In this document: piece by piece, positions 54,658 to 62,883 of the stretch
How the letters are laid out: the number at the start of each line of letters is the position of its first letter
Position numbering within the stretch: the first letter of the stretch is position 1
NCBI RefSeq assembly: GCF_014171595.1
Contig: NZ_CP050451.1
Location: 1 to 64,000 of the forward strand
Length of the DNA: 64,000 bases
Direction: 5' to 3'
Source: Massilia sp. Se16.2.3
Lineage (GTDB): Bacteria > Pseudomonadota > Gammaproteobacteria > Burkholderiales > Burkholderiaceae_D
Program-made: the position numbers and the translations under genes
The notes under the pieces: generated by a model
What the model saw: only the letters and a program-made list of their open reading frames with translations
What the model was told of the DNA's origin: nothing
Databases searched by the model: none

Positions 54658-55047
54658 TTAGTGCGCATAGTTGCCGGACGACGAAGGCGTTGCGTCGTTG
54701 GTCTGCGACTGTTGCTGTTGCTGCTGTTGCTGGGCGGCTGCCGCTGCGGCTGCCTTCTCTTCTGGCTTCGGACGGCCTTGCGCGTCGGACAGGCGATATT
54801 TCGTGCGGCGGTCGCCCATCAGGTCGCGCAGGTCGCGAATGCTCATGCCGGTGACTTCGTGCATGCGGATCAGCAGCGAGGCGCCGACCGGCAGGCGGTG
54901 GTGGCGGATCTTGCTGATGACCGGCGGGGCCACTTCGAGCATGCGCGACAGCGCAGCGTCATTTTTCAGTTGCATCTTGCCCAGCAAAATGTCGAGCAGA
55001 TGGTTCGGGTTGTAGCTTTCCTGTGAAGACAAAGCATGATGTGCCAT
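54658..55047 (-). CDS. Helix-turn-helix protein with polyAla/polyGln tail
   Basis: This protein has 129 residues. Residues about 15-80 look like a Cro/C1-type DNA-binding domain (NPNHLLDILLGKMQLKNDAA, LSRMLEVAPPVISKIRHHRL with the recognition helix, and LLIRMHEVTGMSIRDLRDLM). The tail has A7 and Q8 runs in low-complexity sequence, encoded by mixed GCN and CAA/CAG codons. GAGG precedes the ATG by 9 bases. The target is unknown. The upstream region has repeated AGTTC/GAACT motifs that may be self-operators. It is isolated from neighbouring operons by a terminator and a 600-base gap. Confidence 0.8.
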   Translation of the reverse strand: MAHHALSSQESYNPNHLLDILLGKMQLKNDAALSRMLEVAPPVISKIRHHRLPVGASLLIRMHEVTGMSIRDLRDLMGDRRTKYRLSDAQGRPKPEEKAAAAAAAQQQQQQQQSQTNDATPSSSGNYAH

Positions 55048-55661
55048 GATTTTTTACCTCGTGAGTGTGGTTTAAAATAGTTCCGTTACGAACTTTGTTA
55101 AAGACTGTACTTTCATCAACATAGTTCCCGGCACGCTCTTGAACAATTAAACAGAACCAGTCTGAATCTTTGCTTAAGAACTATGCCGACGTGCATGCGC
55201 TCTGCTTAACACTCCCCCGAACGCACTTGTCTTTCCAACAAATTATCAGACTCCTACGCCTGCCTTACCTACGTCCGGAGCACATGACTCATTGTTGGAA
55301 ATCAAGCTATCGTGTGGAAAGCTTGTCACATAGGCATTTCAACACATGGGGATAATTTGTGGCGCACGCAAGAGATTTCTTCCGCTAATTTGTGTAAAAG
55401 AATTTGGAAGGAACCCGTTGATTTACATCAGGAAATAATTTGCGCAAACGCGCACTCAGCCTTGGTTGCCGCGTTTTGATTCCTTCGCGCAATTTAACAA
55501 TCTGAGCATGTTGATAATCGTTTCAGGCGAGGCAACAATTAGTTCCATTCGGTATGCAACCATCCGGTCGCGCACGCCAATTTTGGTCGCGGTAGGCGAT
55601 TTACGTTAAACTGGCCTGCCGCCTTGTCAAAGCATCAGCACACCTTTCAACGAAGCACCTC
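55048..55661. other. AT-rich 610-base gap with repeated AGTTC motifs
   Basis: This is the longest gene-free stretch, near 45% GC. It contains AGTTC-N6-GAACT at 55079-55094 and further copies of A/TTAGTTC at 55131, 55178-55184 (inverted) and 55539. The HTH promoter must be at its left end and the miaB promoter at its right. One 61-codon open frame (55170-55355) has no ribosome-binding site. A small RNA cannot be excluded. Confidence 0.45.
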
Positions 55662-57023
55662 ATGCAGAAAAAAGTATTCATCAAAACCTTCGGCTGCCAA
55701 ATGAACGAGTACGACTCGGACAAGATGGCGGACGTGCTGGGCGCGTCCGACGGACTCGTGCGCACCGATAAACCCGACGATGCCGACGTCATCCTCTTTA
55801 ATACTTGTTCTGTGCGCGAAAAAGCGCAGGAAAAAGTGTTTTCGGATTTGGGCCGCCTGAAAGAACTCAAGCGCGCGCGCCCCGACCTCATCATCGGTGT
55901 CGGTGGTTGCGTTGCATCCCAGGAAGGCGAGGCCATCGTCAAGCGCGCACCGCATGTGGATATGGTGTTCGGGCCACAAACCCTGCATCGCCTGCCCCAG
56001 ATGATCCGCGAACGGCGCAGCAGCGGCACGGCCCAGGTCGACATCAGCTTTCCTGAAATCGAGAAGTTCGATCACCTGCCGCCGGCCAAAATCGAAGGTC
56101 CGGTGGCCTACGTGTCGATCATGGAAGGCTGCAGCAAGTATTGCAGTTACTGCGTGGTGCCTTATACCCGCGGCGAGGAAGTGTCGCGCCGCTTCGAAGA
56201 CGTGCTGACCGAAGTGGCCGGCCTGGCGGCCCAGGGCGTCAAGGAAATCATGCTGCTGGGGCAGAACGTGAATGCCTTCCGCGGCGCCATGGAAAATGGG
56301 GACACCGCCGACTTCGCCCTGCTGCTGGAATACATTGCCGCCATTCCCGGCATCGAACGCCTGCGCTTCGTTACCAGCCATCCGAAGGAATTCACCCAGC
56401 GCCTGATCGACGCCTACGCGAAGATCCCGCAGCTGGTGAACCACCTCTACCTGCCCGTGCAGCACGGGTCGGACCGCATCCTGCAAGCCATGAAGCGCGG
56501 CTATACCGGCCTGGAATATAAATCGATCATTCGCCGCATTCGCGCGGTGCGTCCGAATATCGCCATCTCCTCCGACTTCATCGTCGGCTTCCCCGGCGAG
56601 TCCGATGCCGACTTCGAGGCCATGATGAAACTGGTCGACGATGTGGGCTTCGACAACAGTTTCAGTTTTATCTTCAGCAAGCGTCCGGGCACCCCGGCCG
56701 CCAACCTGGAAGACGACACTCCGCACGAGGTCAAGCTCGTGCGCCTGCAACGCCTGCAAGCCCTCATCGACGCCAACACGCGCAAGTTCAGCGCGGCCAT
56801 GGTCGGCACCGTCCAGCGCGTGCTGGTCGAGGGACCGTCAAAGAAAGATCCGAACGAACTGCAAGGCCGCACCGAGAACAACCGGGTGGTCATTTTCGCG
56901 CCGGGCGAACTTGGCGCCACGCTGATCGGCCAACTGGTCGACGTGCGCGTGGTCGAGAGCCTGGATTACTCATTGCGCGGCGAACTCGTCGCCAACTCAG
57001 ATACGATTGCCCAAGCCAGTTGA
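55662..57023 (+). CDS. miaB: tRNA-2-methylthio-N6-dimethylallyladenosine synthase MiaB
   Basis: This 453-residue radical-SAM methylthiotransferase acts on i6A37 made by MiaA. The UPF0004 domain has Cys12, Cys49 and Cys83 for the auxiliary cluster; the radical-SAM triad Cys157, Cys161 and Cys164 is in [25 protein letters not shown] and [15 protein letters not shown] follow, and a C-terminal TRAM domain ends the protein. It is intact. The TGA stop overlaps the TTG start of the PhoH-like gene. It is the first gene of the conserved miaB-ybeZ-ybeY block. Confidence 0.97.
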   Translation: MQKKVFIKTFGCQMNEYDSDKMADVLGASDGLVRTDKPDDADVILFNTCSVREKAQEKVFSDLGRLKELKRARPDLIIGVGGCVASQEGEAIVKRAPHVDMVFGPQTLHRLPQMIRERRSSGTAQVDISFPEIEKFDHLPPAKIEGPVAYVSIMEGCSKYCSYCVVPYTRGEEVSRRFEDVLTEVAGLAAQGVKEIMLLGQNVNAFRGAMENGDTADFALLLEYIAAIPGIERLRFVTSHPKEFTQRLIDAYAKIPQLVNHLYLPVQHGSDRILQAMKRGYTGLEYKSIIRRIRAVRPNIAISSDFIVGFPGESDADFEAMMKLVDDVGFDNSFSFIFSKRPGTPAANLEDDTPHEVKLVRLQRLQALIDANTRKFSAAMVGTVQRVLVEGPSKKDPNELQGRTENNRVVIFAPGELGATLIGQLVDVRVVESLDYSLRGELVANSDTIAQAS

Positions 57024-58123
57024 AAACACAAAACCCAACCCAGCCTTCGTACTTCATTCCCGAGCCGATGGATAACACCCGGCTCGCCCACCTGTGCGGT
57101 CCGCTCGACGAAAACCTGCGCCAGATTTCCGCGGCGCTCGACGTGACCATCTTCCGCCGCGGCGAGAAGTTCATCGTCAACGGCGCCAACGCCGAGCGCG
57201 CGGTCGAACTGCTCGAGCGCTTCTATGCCGTGGCGAACAAGGTCGTGCCGATCGAGGAAGTCCAGCTGGCCCTGGTCGAGCAACGCGCCGGCCTGCGCCC
57301 GACCATCGAAGGCGCGGCCCAGGACACTGCGCAACCCGAGGCCAAGCGCCCCGGCAGCGGCGATGAGGATGGCGCCGAAGGGAGCGAAGCCGACCCGGAA
57401 CTCGTCAGCCCGATGCTCAAGACGCGCCGCAGCGACCTGCGCGGCCGCACCCCGCACCAGATCCAGTACCTGAAAGCCGTGCTCGAGCACGACATCAGCT
57501 TCGGCGTCGGCCCGGCCGGTACCGGCAAGACCTATCTTGCCGTCGCCTGCGCCGTCGACGCCCTCGAGCGCGACGCCGTGAAGCGCATCATCCTGACCCG
57601 TCCGGCCGTCGAGGCGGGCGAGCGCCTCGGTTTCCTGCCTGGCGACCTCAGCCAGAAGGTCGATCCTTACCTGCGCCCGCTGTACGACGCGCTCTACGAT
57701 CTGCTCGGCTTTGACCGCACGCAAAAACTCTTCGAAAAGCAGGTCATCGAGATCGCCCCGCTGGCCTACATGCGCGGCCGCACGCTGAACCACGCCTTCG
57801 TCATCCTCGACGAGGCGCAGAACACGACGGTCGAGCAGATGAAGATGTTCCTGACGCGTATCGGTTTCGGCAGCAAGGCCGTCATCACCGGCGACGTCAC
57901 CCAGGTCGACCTGCACAAGACCCAGCGCTCCGGCCTGGTCGATGCCATCCACGTGCTGAAGGATGTGCGCGGCATCGCCTTTACCCACTTCTCGAGCGCC
58001 GACGTGGTGCGCCATCCGCTGGTGGCGCGCATCGTCGACGCTTATGACAAGGCCAGCGCCGTCCAGGAAATGGGCGCGCTGCCAAAACCCGCCACGGCCC
58101 GAAATGCAAGAAAAAAACCATGA
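57020..58123 (+). CDS. ybeZ: PhoH-like ATPase YbeZ
   Basis: This protein has 367 residues from a TTG at 57020 overlapping the miaB stop, or 351 from ATG 57068. An N-terminal KH-like segment ([20 protein letters not shown]) is followed by a P-loop domain with [40 protein letters not shown] and Walker [21 protein letters not shown]. YbeZ is an RNA-linked ATPase associated with the endoribonuclease YbeY in rRNA maturation. An acidic low-complexity insert (about 110-130) separates the two parts. The 3' end overlaps ybeY by 20 bases. Confidence 0.95.
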   Translation: MKTQNPTQPSYFIPEPMDNTRLAHLCGPLDENLRQISAALDVTIFRRGEKFIVNGANAERAVELLERFYAVANKVVPIEEVQLALVEQRAGLRPTIEGAAQDTAQPEAKRPGSGDEDGAEGSEADPELVSPMLKTRRSDLRGRTPHQIQYLKAVLEHDISFGVGPAGTGKTYLAVACAVDALERDAVKRIILTRPAVEAGERLGFLPGDLSQKVDPYLRPLYDALYDLLGFDRTQKLFEKQVIEIAPLAYMRGRTLNHAFVILDEAQNTTVEQMKMFLTRIGFGSKAVITGDVTQVDLHKTQRSGLVDAIHVLKDVRGIAFTHFSSADVVRHPLVARIVDAYDKASAVQEMGALPKPATARNARKKP

Positions 58124-58577
58124 GCTTGACCTGGACGTCCAGTACCCGGACGCCCGCCTCGAATCGACCATCACGCCCGAGCTCGTCGAGCGCTGGGTGC
58201 GCGCTACCCTGCTTGGCCCGGCCGAACTGACGATCCGCTTCGTCGACAGCGCGGAGGGGCAGACGCTGAACCGCACCTATCGCGGCAAGGACTACGCCAC
58301 CAACGTCCTGACCTTTGCCTACAACGAGGGCGAGGAGCTGGGCGAGGACGAGCCGACCCAGGCCGACATCATCCTGTGCACGGACGTGCTGCAGCGCGAA
58401 GCCGAGGAACAGAAGAAGACGGTCGAGGAGCACGCGGCGCACCTGGTCGTGCACGGCGTGCTGCATGCCCAGGGATACGATCACGAAGTCGACGAGGAAG
58501 CCGAGGAGATGGAACAGTTCGAGCGCGACATCATGGAAGTGCTCGGGTATCCGGATCCCTACGCCGACAACGCCTGA
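58104..58577 (+). CDS. ybeY: Endoribonuclease YbeY
   Basis: This 157-residue protein carries the zinc motif HGVLHAQGYDH (three His), which defines the family, after YRGKDYATNVLTFAYNEGEE and ADIILCTDVLQREAEEQ. It takes part in 16S rRNA 3'-end maturation and 70S quality control. ATG 58104 is in the end of ybeZ, with TGA-free reading on both; overlap indicates coupled translation. The acidic C-terminus (EEAEEMEQFERDIMEVLGYP) is typical. Confidence 0.96.
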   Translation: MQEKNHELDLDVQYPDARLESTITPELVERWVRATLLGPAELTIRFVDSAEGQTLNRTYRGKDYATNVLTFAYNEGEELGEDEPTQADIILCTDVLQREAEEQKKTVEEHAAHLVVHGVLHAQGYDHEVDEEAEEMEQFERDIMEVLGYPDPYADNA

Positions 58578-58602
58578 GGTGCCGGCCTTGGGCGCTGGCG
58601 CC

Positions 58603-58971
58603 ATGTTGATGAAGCCAATGCGACATGGGGCGGCGGCATTGCTGATGCTGCTGCCGCTCGGCGCATCAGCCCAGGAGCTCTCCGAGGCGCGCTATATCGG
58701 TGCGATGGAAGGCGCGGCGCAAGCCTGCGCTGCGGCGTATCCTGCCCAGGCCCGTGTCTACCAGGACGCGGTGCGGCGCCTCGTGGCTTGCCACCTGAAC
58801 GATGAGCAATTTAAAAGCTGGCAGGCGCGGCTGCGTGCCAGCGCCGAATACAGCGCCAGCGTCGAGCAGGGGCAACGCAGCCTCGACAAGCATCCGGCCA
58901 ACCGCGAACGGCAGTGCCGCAGCTTGCAGGAGCTTGTTTGCGGGCCAGGGACAAAGCCGAGCCAGCCATAG
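58603..58971 (+). CDS. Small secreted hypothetical protein
   Basis: This protein has up to 122 residues. The signal peptide HGAAALLMLLPLGASAQELS is clear; the ATG could be 58603, 58609 or 58618. The mature part is short, has four Cys (in AAQACAAAYP, LVACHLN, RQCRSL, LVCGPG) that could form two disulfides, and contains no family I recognise. It follows ybeY by 25 bases on the same strand, but is not normally part of this cluster. Confidence 0.65.
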   Translation: MLMKPMRHGAAALLMLLPLGASAQELSEARYIGAMEGAAQACAAAYPAQARVYQDAVRRLVACHLNDEQFKSWQARLRASAEYSASVEQGQRSLDKHPANRERQCRSLQELVCGPGTKPSQP

Positions 58972-59010
58972 CCTGGCGCGGCACCGGCGTGCATTGCCAC
59001 CTGCTTGCTA

Positions 59011-59090
59011 TGAGACCGCATGGGCACGGAGTGCCCACCCTACGAAAAGCCGCAACCTGTAGGGTGGGCACTTGTGCCCACGCGGTCTCA
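59011..59090. repeat. Dispersed inverted-repeat R10, compact REPIN-like cruciform
   Basis: TGAGACCGCATGGGCAC at 59011 and its inverse GTGCCCACGCGGTCTCA ending at 59090 (one mismatch in 17) flank inner CACCCTACG and TGTAGGGTGGG arms. The whole 80 bases can fold back on itself. It lies between the small secreted gene (39 bases) and the iorB stop. Confidence 0.87.
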
Positions 59091-59151
59091 TCGCTTGGTA
59101 CCAGACACCATCAAGCGATGAGCCACAAATGCCCAAGGCGGAGCTCTCCCT

Positions 59152-61383
59152 TCACGCCCGTCCCAACTGCTCCCCGATCGGCAACTTGCGAATCCGCTTG
59201 CCCGTGGCCGCGAATACGGCGTTCGTCAGCGCCGGTGCAATTCCCGCCGTGCCCGGCTCACCGATACCGCCCGGTTCATCCCGGCTGTTGACGATGTGGA
59301 CTTCCACCTTCGGCGCCTCGTTAATGCGCATCATGCGGTAGTCGCCGAAATTGGTTTGCTGCACGCGGCCACGATCCAGCGTGATCTCGTTCCACAGCGC
59401 TGCCGTCGCCCCGAACACGATGCCGCCCTCCATCTGCGCGACGATGGTGTCGGGATTGACCGCCTGCCCGCAGTCGACCGCACAGACCACACGGTGCACG
59501 CGTACGTCGCCATCCGGCCCCACCGACACCTCGGCCACCTGCGCCATATAGCTGCCGAAAGCAAACTGGGTCGACACGCCGCGTCCGACCTTGCGGCCGG
59601 CAATCGGCGCCAGCGGCTTGCCCCAGCCCGCCTTTTGCGCCGCCAAATTGAGCACGGCCAGGGTGCGCGGCGATTTATCGAGTAGTCCGCGGCGAAACGC
59701 CACCGGATCCTGCTTGGCCGCATGCGCCAGCTCGTCGATGAAACTCTCGACCACGAACACGTTATGGGTCGGGCCCACGCCGCGCCAGAACGCCGTTGGC
59801 ACACCCGGCGGTTCGTGACGCACGTATTCCACACGCATGTCGGGAATCGTGTACTGCAGGTCGGCAGCACCCTCCACCGCATCCGGATCGACCCCGTTCT
59901 TCATGGCCGGCGGCGCAAAGCGCGACATGATCGACGAACCGGTGACACGGTGGAACCAGGCGGCCGGTTTACCCTTGTCGTCCAGGCGCGCGGCCAGCCG
60001 GTCCACGTAATACGGGCGGAACATGTCGTGCTGGATATCTTCTTCGCGGGTCCAGATGAATTTCACGGGCCCTTTCATCAGCTTGGCGAAGGCGACGGCC
60101 TGGATGACGTAATCGACTTCCAGGCGCCGGCCGAAGCCGCCACCAATATAGTGGTTGTGTACAGCCACTTTCTCGACAGGCAGCCCTGCCACCTTGGCGG
60201 CGGCGCCCTGGGCCAGCGCCGGCACCTGGGTGCCGACCCACAGGTCGCAACCGTCTGCGCGCAAGTCCACCGTGCAATTCATCGGTTCCATGGTCGCGTG
60301 GGCCAGGAAGGGCATCTCATAGACGGCCTCGATCTTGCGGCCGCCGTCGCGCGCCAGGGCGTCGATGGCATTGCCCTTGTCCGCGGCAACGGCGCCGCCG
60401 CCCTGCGACACCTTCATCATGTCGGCGACGATGCCCTTCAGGTTCACCTTGCCGTTGGCACCATCGTCCCAGCGCGGCGCGGCGGCAAGCAGGCCCTGCT
60501 TCGCGGCCCAGAAGTGATCGGCGACGACGGCCACCGCCCCCTCCAGGCGCAGCACCTGGCGCACGCCCTTCACCGCCATGGCTTTCTGCTCGTCCACGCC
60601 GACGAGCTTGCCACCCATCACGGGCGAGGCCGCCACCGCGGCGATGCCCATATTGGGCAGGCGCGCATCGATACCGAACTGGGCCGTGCCATTCACCTTG
60701 GCCGGGGAATCAAGGCGGCGCATGTTCTTGCCGATCAGCACAAACTGCTCGGGATCCTTCAACTTGACGTTTTTCGGCAGGTCCATTTTCGAGGCAGCAT
60801 CGACCAGCTCGCCGAAATGGGCCGAACGGCCGGACGCCTGGTGCCTGACATTTCCCGCCACCACCTGCAACTCGTCCGTACCGACGTTCCATTGCTTGGA
60901 GGCAGCGGCAATCAGCACGCTGCGCACCATGGCACCTGCTTCGCGCAGCGGCTTCCAGGCACCGCGCACCGAGGTCGAACCGCCCGTTACCTGGCCGCCC
61001 AGCAGCGGATCGGCATAGAGCTCGTTGTTCGCCGGTGCCTGTTCGAGTTTGACCTTCGACAGATCGGCACCCAGCTCTTCCGCGAGCAGCATCGGCATCG
61101 CCGTGAAGGTGCCCTGCCCCATCTCGACCTTGTGGACGATCAGGGTGACGATGCCCATGCGGTCGATGCGGATGAAGGCGTCGCGCGCCAGCCCGGGCTG
61201 CGTTTCCGAATGGGCCGTGCTAGCCTGGCCGACCGCCTTCTCCGGCGGCGCCTCCTTCCGATCATTCTCCTTCTGGCAACCGAACAGCGAGAAACCGAAC
61301 AGCAATCCCCCGCCGGCGGTGGCGCCGAGCTGCATGAAACGGCGGCGCGCGTTCGACACCTGCAGGTCTTTGTCCTGGCTCAT
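59152..61383 (-). CDS. Molybdopterin-binding subunit of a two-subunit aldehyde/isoquinoline-type oxidoreductase (IorB-like)
   Basis: This protein has 743 residues. A twin-arginine signal (NARRRFMQLGATAGGGLLFG) ends in FSLFGCQ, a possible lipobox, so it may be a Tat lipoprotein. Moco motifs include HKVEMGQGTFTAMPMLLAEE, GGGFGRRLEVDY, TAFWRGVGPTHNVFVVESFI, GVSTQFAFGSYMAQVAEVSV and the catalytic Glu in DEPGGIGEPGTAGIAPALTN. With the 2Fe-2S subunit encoded just upstream it forms a periplasmic molybdenum hydroxylase that uses cytochrome c-type acceptors; no FAD subunit is present. The substrate (aldehyde or N-heterocycle) is not predictable here. Confidence 0.9.
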   Translation of the reverse strand: MSQDKDLQVSNARRRFMQLGATAGGGLLFGFSLFGCQKENDRKEAPPEKAVGQASTAHSETQPGLARDAFIRIDRMGIVTLIVHKVEMGQGTFTAMPMLLAEELGADLSKVKLEQAPANNELYADPLLGGQVTGGSTSVRGAWKPLREAGAMVRSVLIAAASKQWNVGTDELQVVAGNVRHQASGRSAHFGELVDAASKMDLPKNVKLKDPEQFVLIGKNMRRLDSPAKVNGTAQFGIDARLPNMGIAAVAASPVMGGKLVGVDEQKAMAVKGVRQVLRLEGAVAVVADHFWAAKQGLLAAAPRWDDGANGKVNLKGIVADMMKVSQGGGAVAADKGNAIDALARDGGRKIEAVYEMPFLAHATMEPMNCTVDLRADGCDLWVGTQVPALAQGAAAKVAGLPVEKVAVHNHYIGGGFGRRLEVDYVIQAVAFAKLMKGPVKFIWTREEDIQHDMFRPYYVDRLAARLDDKGKPAAWFHRVTGSSIMSRFAPPAMKNGVDPDAVEGAADLQYTIPDMRVEYVRHEPPGVPTAFWRGVGPTHNVFVVESFIDELAHAAKQDPVAFRRGLLDKSPRTLAVLNLAAQKAGWGKPLAPIAGRKVGRGVSTQFAFGSYMAQVAEVSVGPDGDVRVHRVVCAVDCGQAVNPDTIVAQMEGGIVFGATAALWNEITLDRGRVQQTNFGDYRMMRINEAPKVEVHIVNSRDEPGGIGEPGTAGIAPALTNAVFAATGKRIRKLPIGEQLGRA

Positions 61384-61392
61384 GTGCGCTCC

Positions 61393-61845
61393 TTATTTGG
61401 CGGCGGCGATCTTGATCGCCTGGCGGATCCGTCCATAGGTACCGCAGCGGCAGATGTTGCCCGACATGGCATTGTCGATATCGGCGTCGCTCGGCTTCGG
61501 CGTCGTCTGCAGCAGGGCCGTGGCCGACATGATCTGGCCCGACTGGCAATAACCGCACTGCACCACGTCGATCTGGCGCCAGGCATCTTGCACCTTGGCA
61601 CCGACAGGATCATTGCCGATCGCCTCGATCGTCACGATCTTCTTGCCCGCCGCCGCCGACACCGGGGTGACGCAGGAGCGGATAGCCTGGCCGTCGAGGT
61701 GCACGGTGCAGGCGCCGCACAGGGCCTGGCCGCAGCCGAACTTGGTACCGGTCAAGCCCGCGACGTCACGCAGCACCCACAACAAGGGCATGTCGTCGGG
61801 CACGTCGAGGGTGGTGGCAGTGCCGTTAATGGTAAGGGCGGGCAT
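61393..61845 (-). CDS. 2Fe-2S subunit of the molybdenum hydroxylase (IorA-like)
   Basis: This 150-residue protein has two 2Fe-2S clusters: the plant-type ferredoxin motif [20 protein letters not shown] and the C-terminal [11 protein letters not shown] with [13 protein letters not shown]. It passes electrons from the Mo site to an external acceptor. ATG 61845 is chosen because AAGGAAAC lies 7 bases upstream and the family sequence starts there. It lacks a signal peptide, so it probably rides with the Tat-exported IorB. The stop is 9 bases from the iorB start. Confidence 0.93.
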   Translation of the reverse strand: MPALTINGTATTLDVPDDMPLLWVLRDVAGLTGTKFGCGQALCGACTVHLDGQAIRSCVTPVSAAAGKKIVTIEAIGNDPVGAKVQDAWRQIDVVQCGYCQSGQIMSATALLQTTPKPSDADIDNAMSGNICRCGTYGRIRQAIKIAAAK

Positions 61846-61995
61846 GGGGCGTTTCCTTTGCATTTGACCAATTGTCATATCATATGCGAAGGCGCTGCGG
61901 CACGCTGAGGCCGAGCGCGCACGCCTGCCTGCCACTCAGGCCGGGGCGCTTTTGGTGTATCCTATGCCAATCGCAACAACGGCTTCACGCCAACT

Positions 61996-62883
61996 ATGCC
62001 CGAGTATCCCAGTGACGTCCGATCGGACGCCAAACCCCACCGGTCGCTTTTCGAAAGACTGACCGCACTCATTTCCCCTGAGCCAGAAAACCGCACCGAG
62101 TTGCTTGAAGTGCTGCATGAAGCACACGAGCGCAACCTGATCGACGCCGACGCCCTGTCGATGATCGAAGGTGTGTTCCAGGTCTCCGACCTGTCCGCGC
62201 GCGACATCATGGTGCCCCGGTCCCAGATGGACGTGGTCGACATTACCGATCCGATCGAGGAATGGCTGCCGATCGTGCTGCAAACCCAGCACTCGCGCTT
62301 CCCCGCCATCGAAGGCGAGCGCGACAAGGTCGTCGGCATTCTGCTGGCCAAGGATTTGCTGCGCTATTACACGGAAAAAACCTTCGACGTGCGCGCCATG
62401 CTGCGCCCGGCGATCTTCATTCCCGAATCGAAACGCCTGAACGTACTGCTGCGCGATTTCCGCGCCAACCACAACCACATGGCCATCGTCGTCGACGAAT
62501 ACAGCGGCGTCGCCGGCCTGATCACCATCGAAGACGTGCTGGAACAGATCGTCGGCGACATCGAGGACGAGTACGACTTCGACGAGGAAGAAGATAACGT
62601 GTTGTCGGTCAAGGAAGGCCAGCTGGGGCCCCGCTGGCGCGTGAAAGCCCTGACCGAGATCGACCAGTTCAACGAGGAAATCGGCGTCGACCTGCCGGCC
62701 GACGACGCCGACACCATCGGCGGCTTCGTCGCCGGCCACCTCGGCCGCATGCCCCACAAGGGCGAGGAATTTACGCTGGGCAATCTGCGCTTCGAGGTGC
62801 TGCGCGCCGATGCGCGCCAGATCCACGTGCTGCTGGTAGAAAAGCTGCCACATTCCGCGACCAATCGCGACGACGACGAGTGA
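61996..62883 (+). CDS. corC: CorC/YbeX family protein with CBS pair
   Basis: This 295-residue protein has an N-terminal segment, two CBS domains (DIMVPRSQMDVVDITDPIEE; MAIVVDEYSGVAGLITIEDV with LEQIVGDIEDEYD) and a C-terminal CorC_HlyC domain (GGFVAGHLGRMPHKGEEFTL, FEVLRADARQIHVLLVE). No DUF21 membrane domain is present, which makes it YbeX-like. Roles in magnesium/cobalt homeostasis and rRNA metabolism have been proposed. It overlaps lnt by one base (TGATG). In most betaproteobacteria it follows ybeY directly; here iorAB and a repeat intervene. Confidence 0.93.
   Translation: MPEYPSDVRSDAKPHRSLFERLTALISPEPENRTELLEVLHEAHERNLIDADALSMIEGVFQVSDLSARDIMVPRSQMDVVDITDPIEEWLPIVLQTQHSRFPAIEGERDKVVGILLAKDLLRYYTEKTFDVRAMLRPAIFIPESKRLNVLLRDFRANHNHMAIVVDEYSGVAGLITIEDVLEQIVGDIEDEYDFDEEEDNVLSVKEGQLGPRWRVKALTEIDQFNEEIGVDLPADDADTIGGFVAGHLGRMPHKGEEFTLGNLRFEVLRADARQIHVLLVEKLPHSATNRDDDE

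Noticed and set aside
55170..55355. 61-codon open frame upstream of miaB
   Set aside because: No ribosome-binding site, odd composition, and it sits in AT-rich DNA where such frames occur by chance.
59722..61908. Open frame of 728 codons opposite iorB and iorA
   Set aside because: It is the complement of well-supported molybdenum hydroxylase genes; sequence is low in hydrophobic order and has no known motif.
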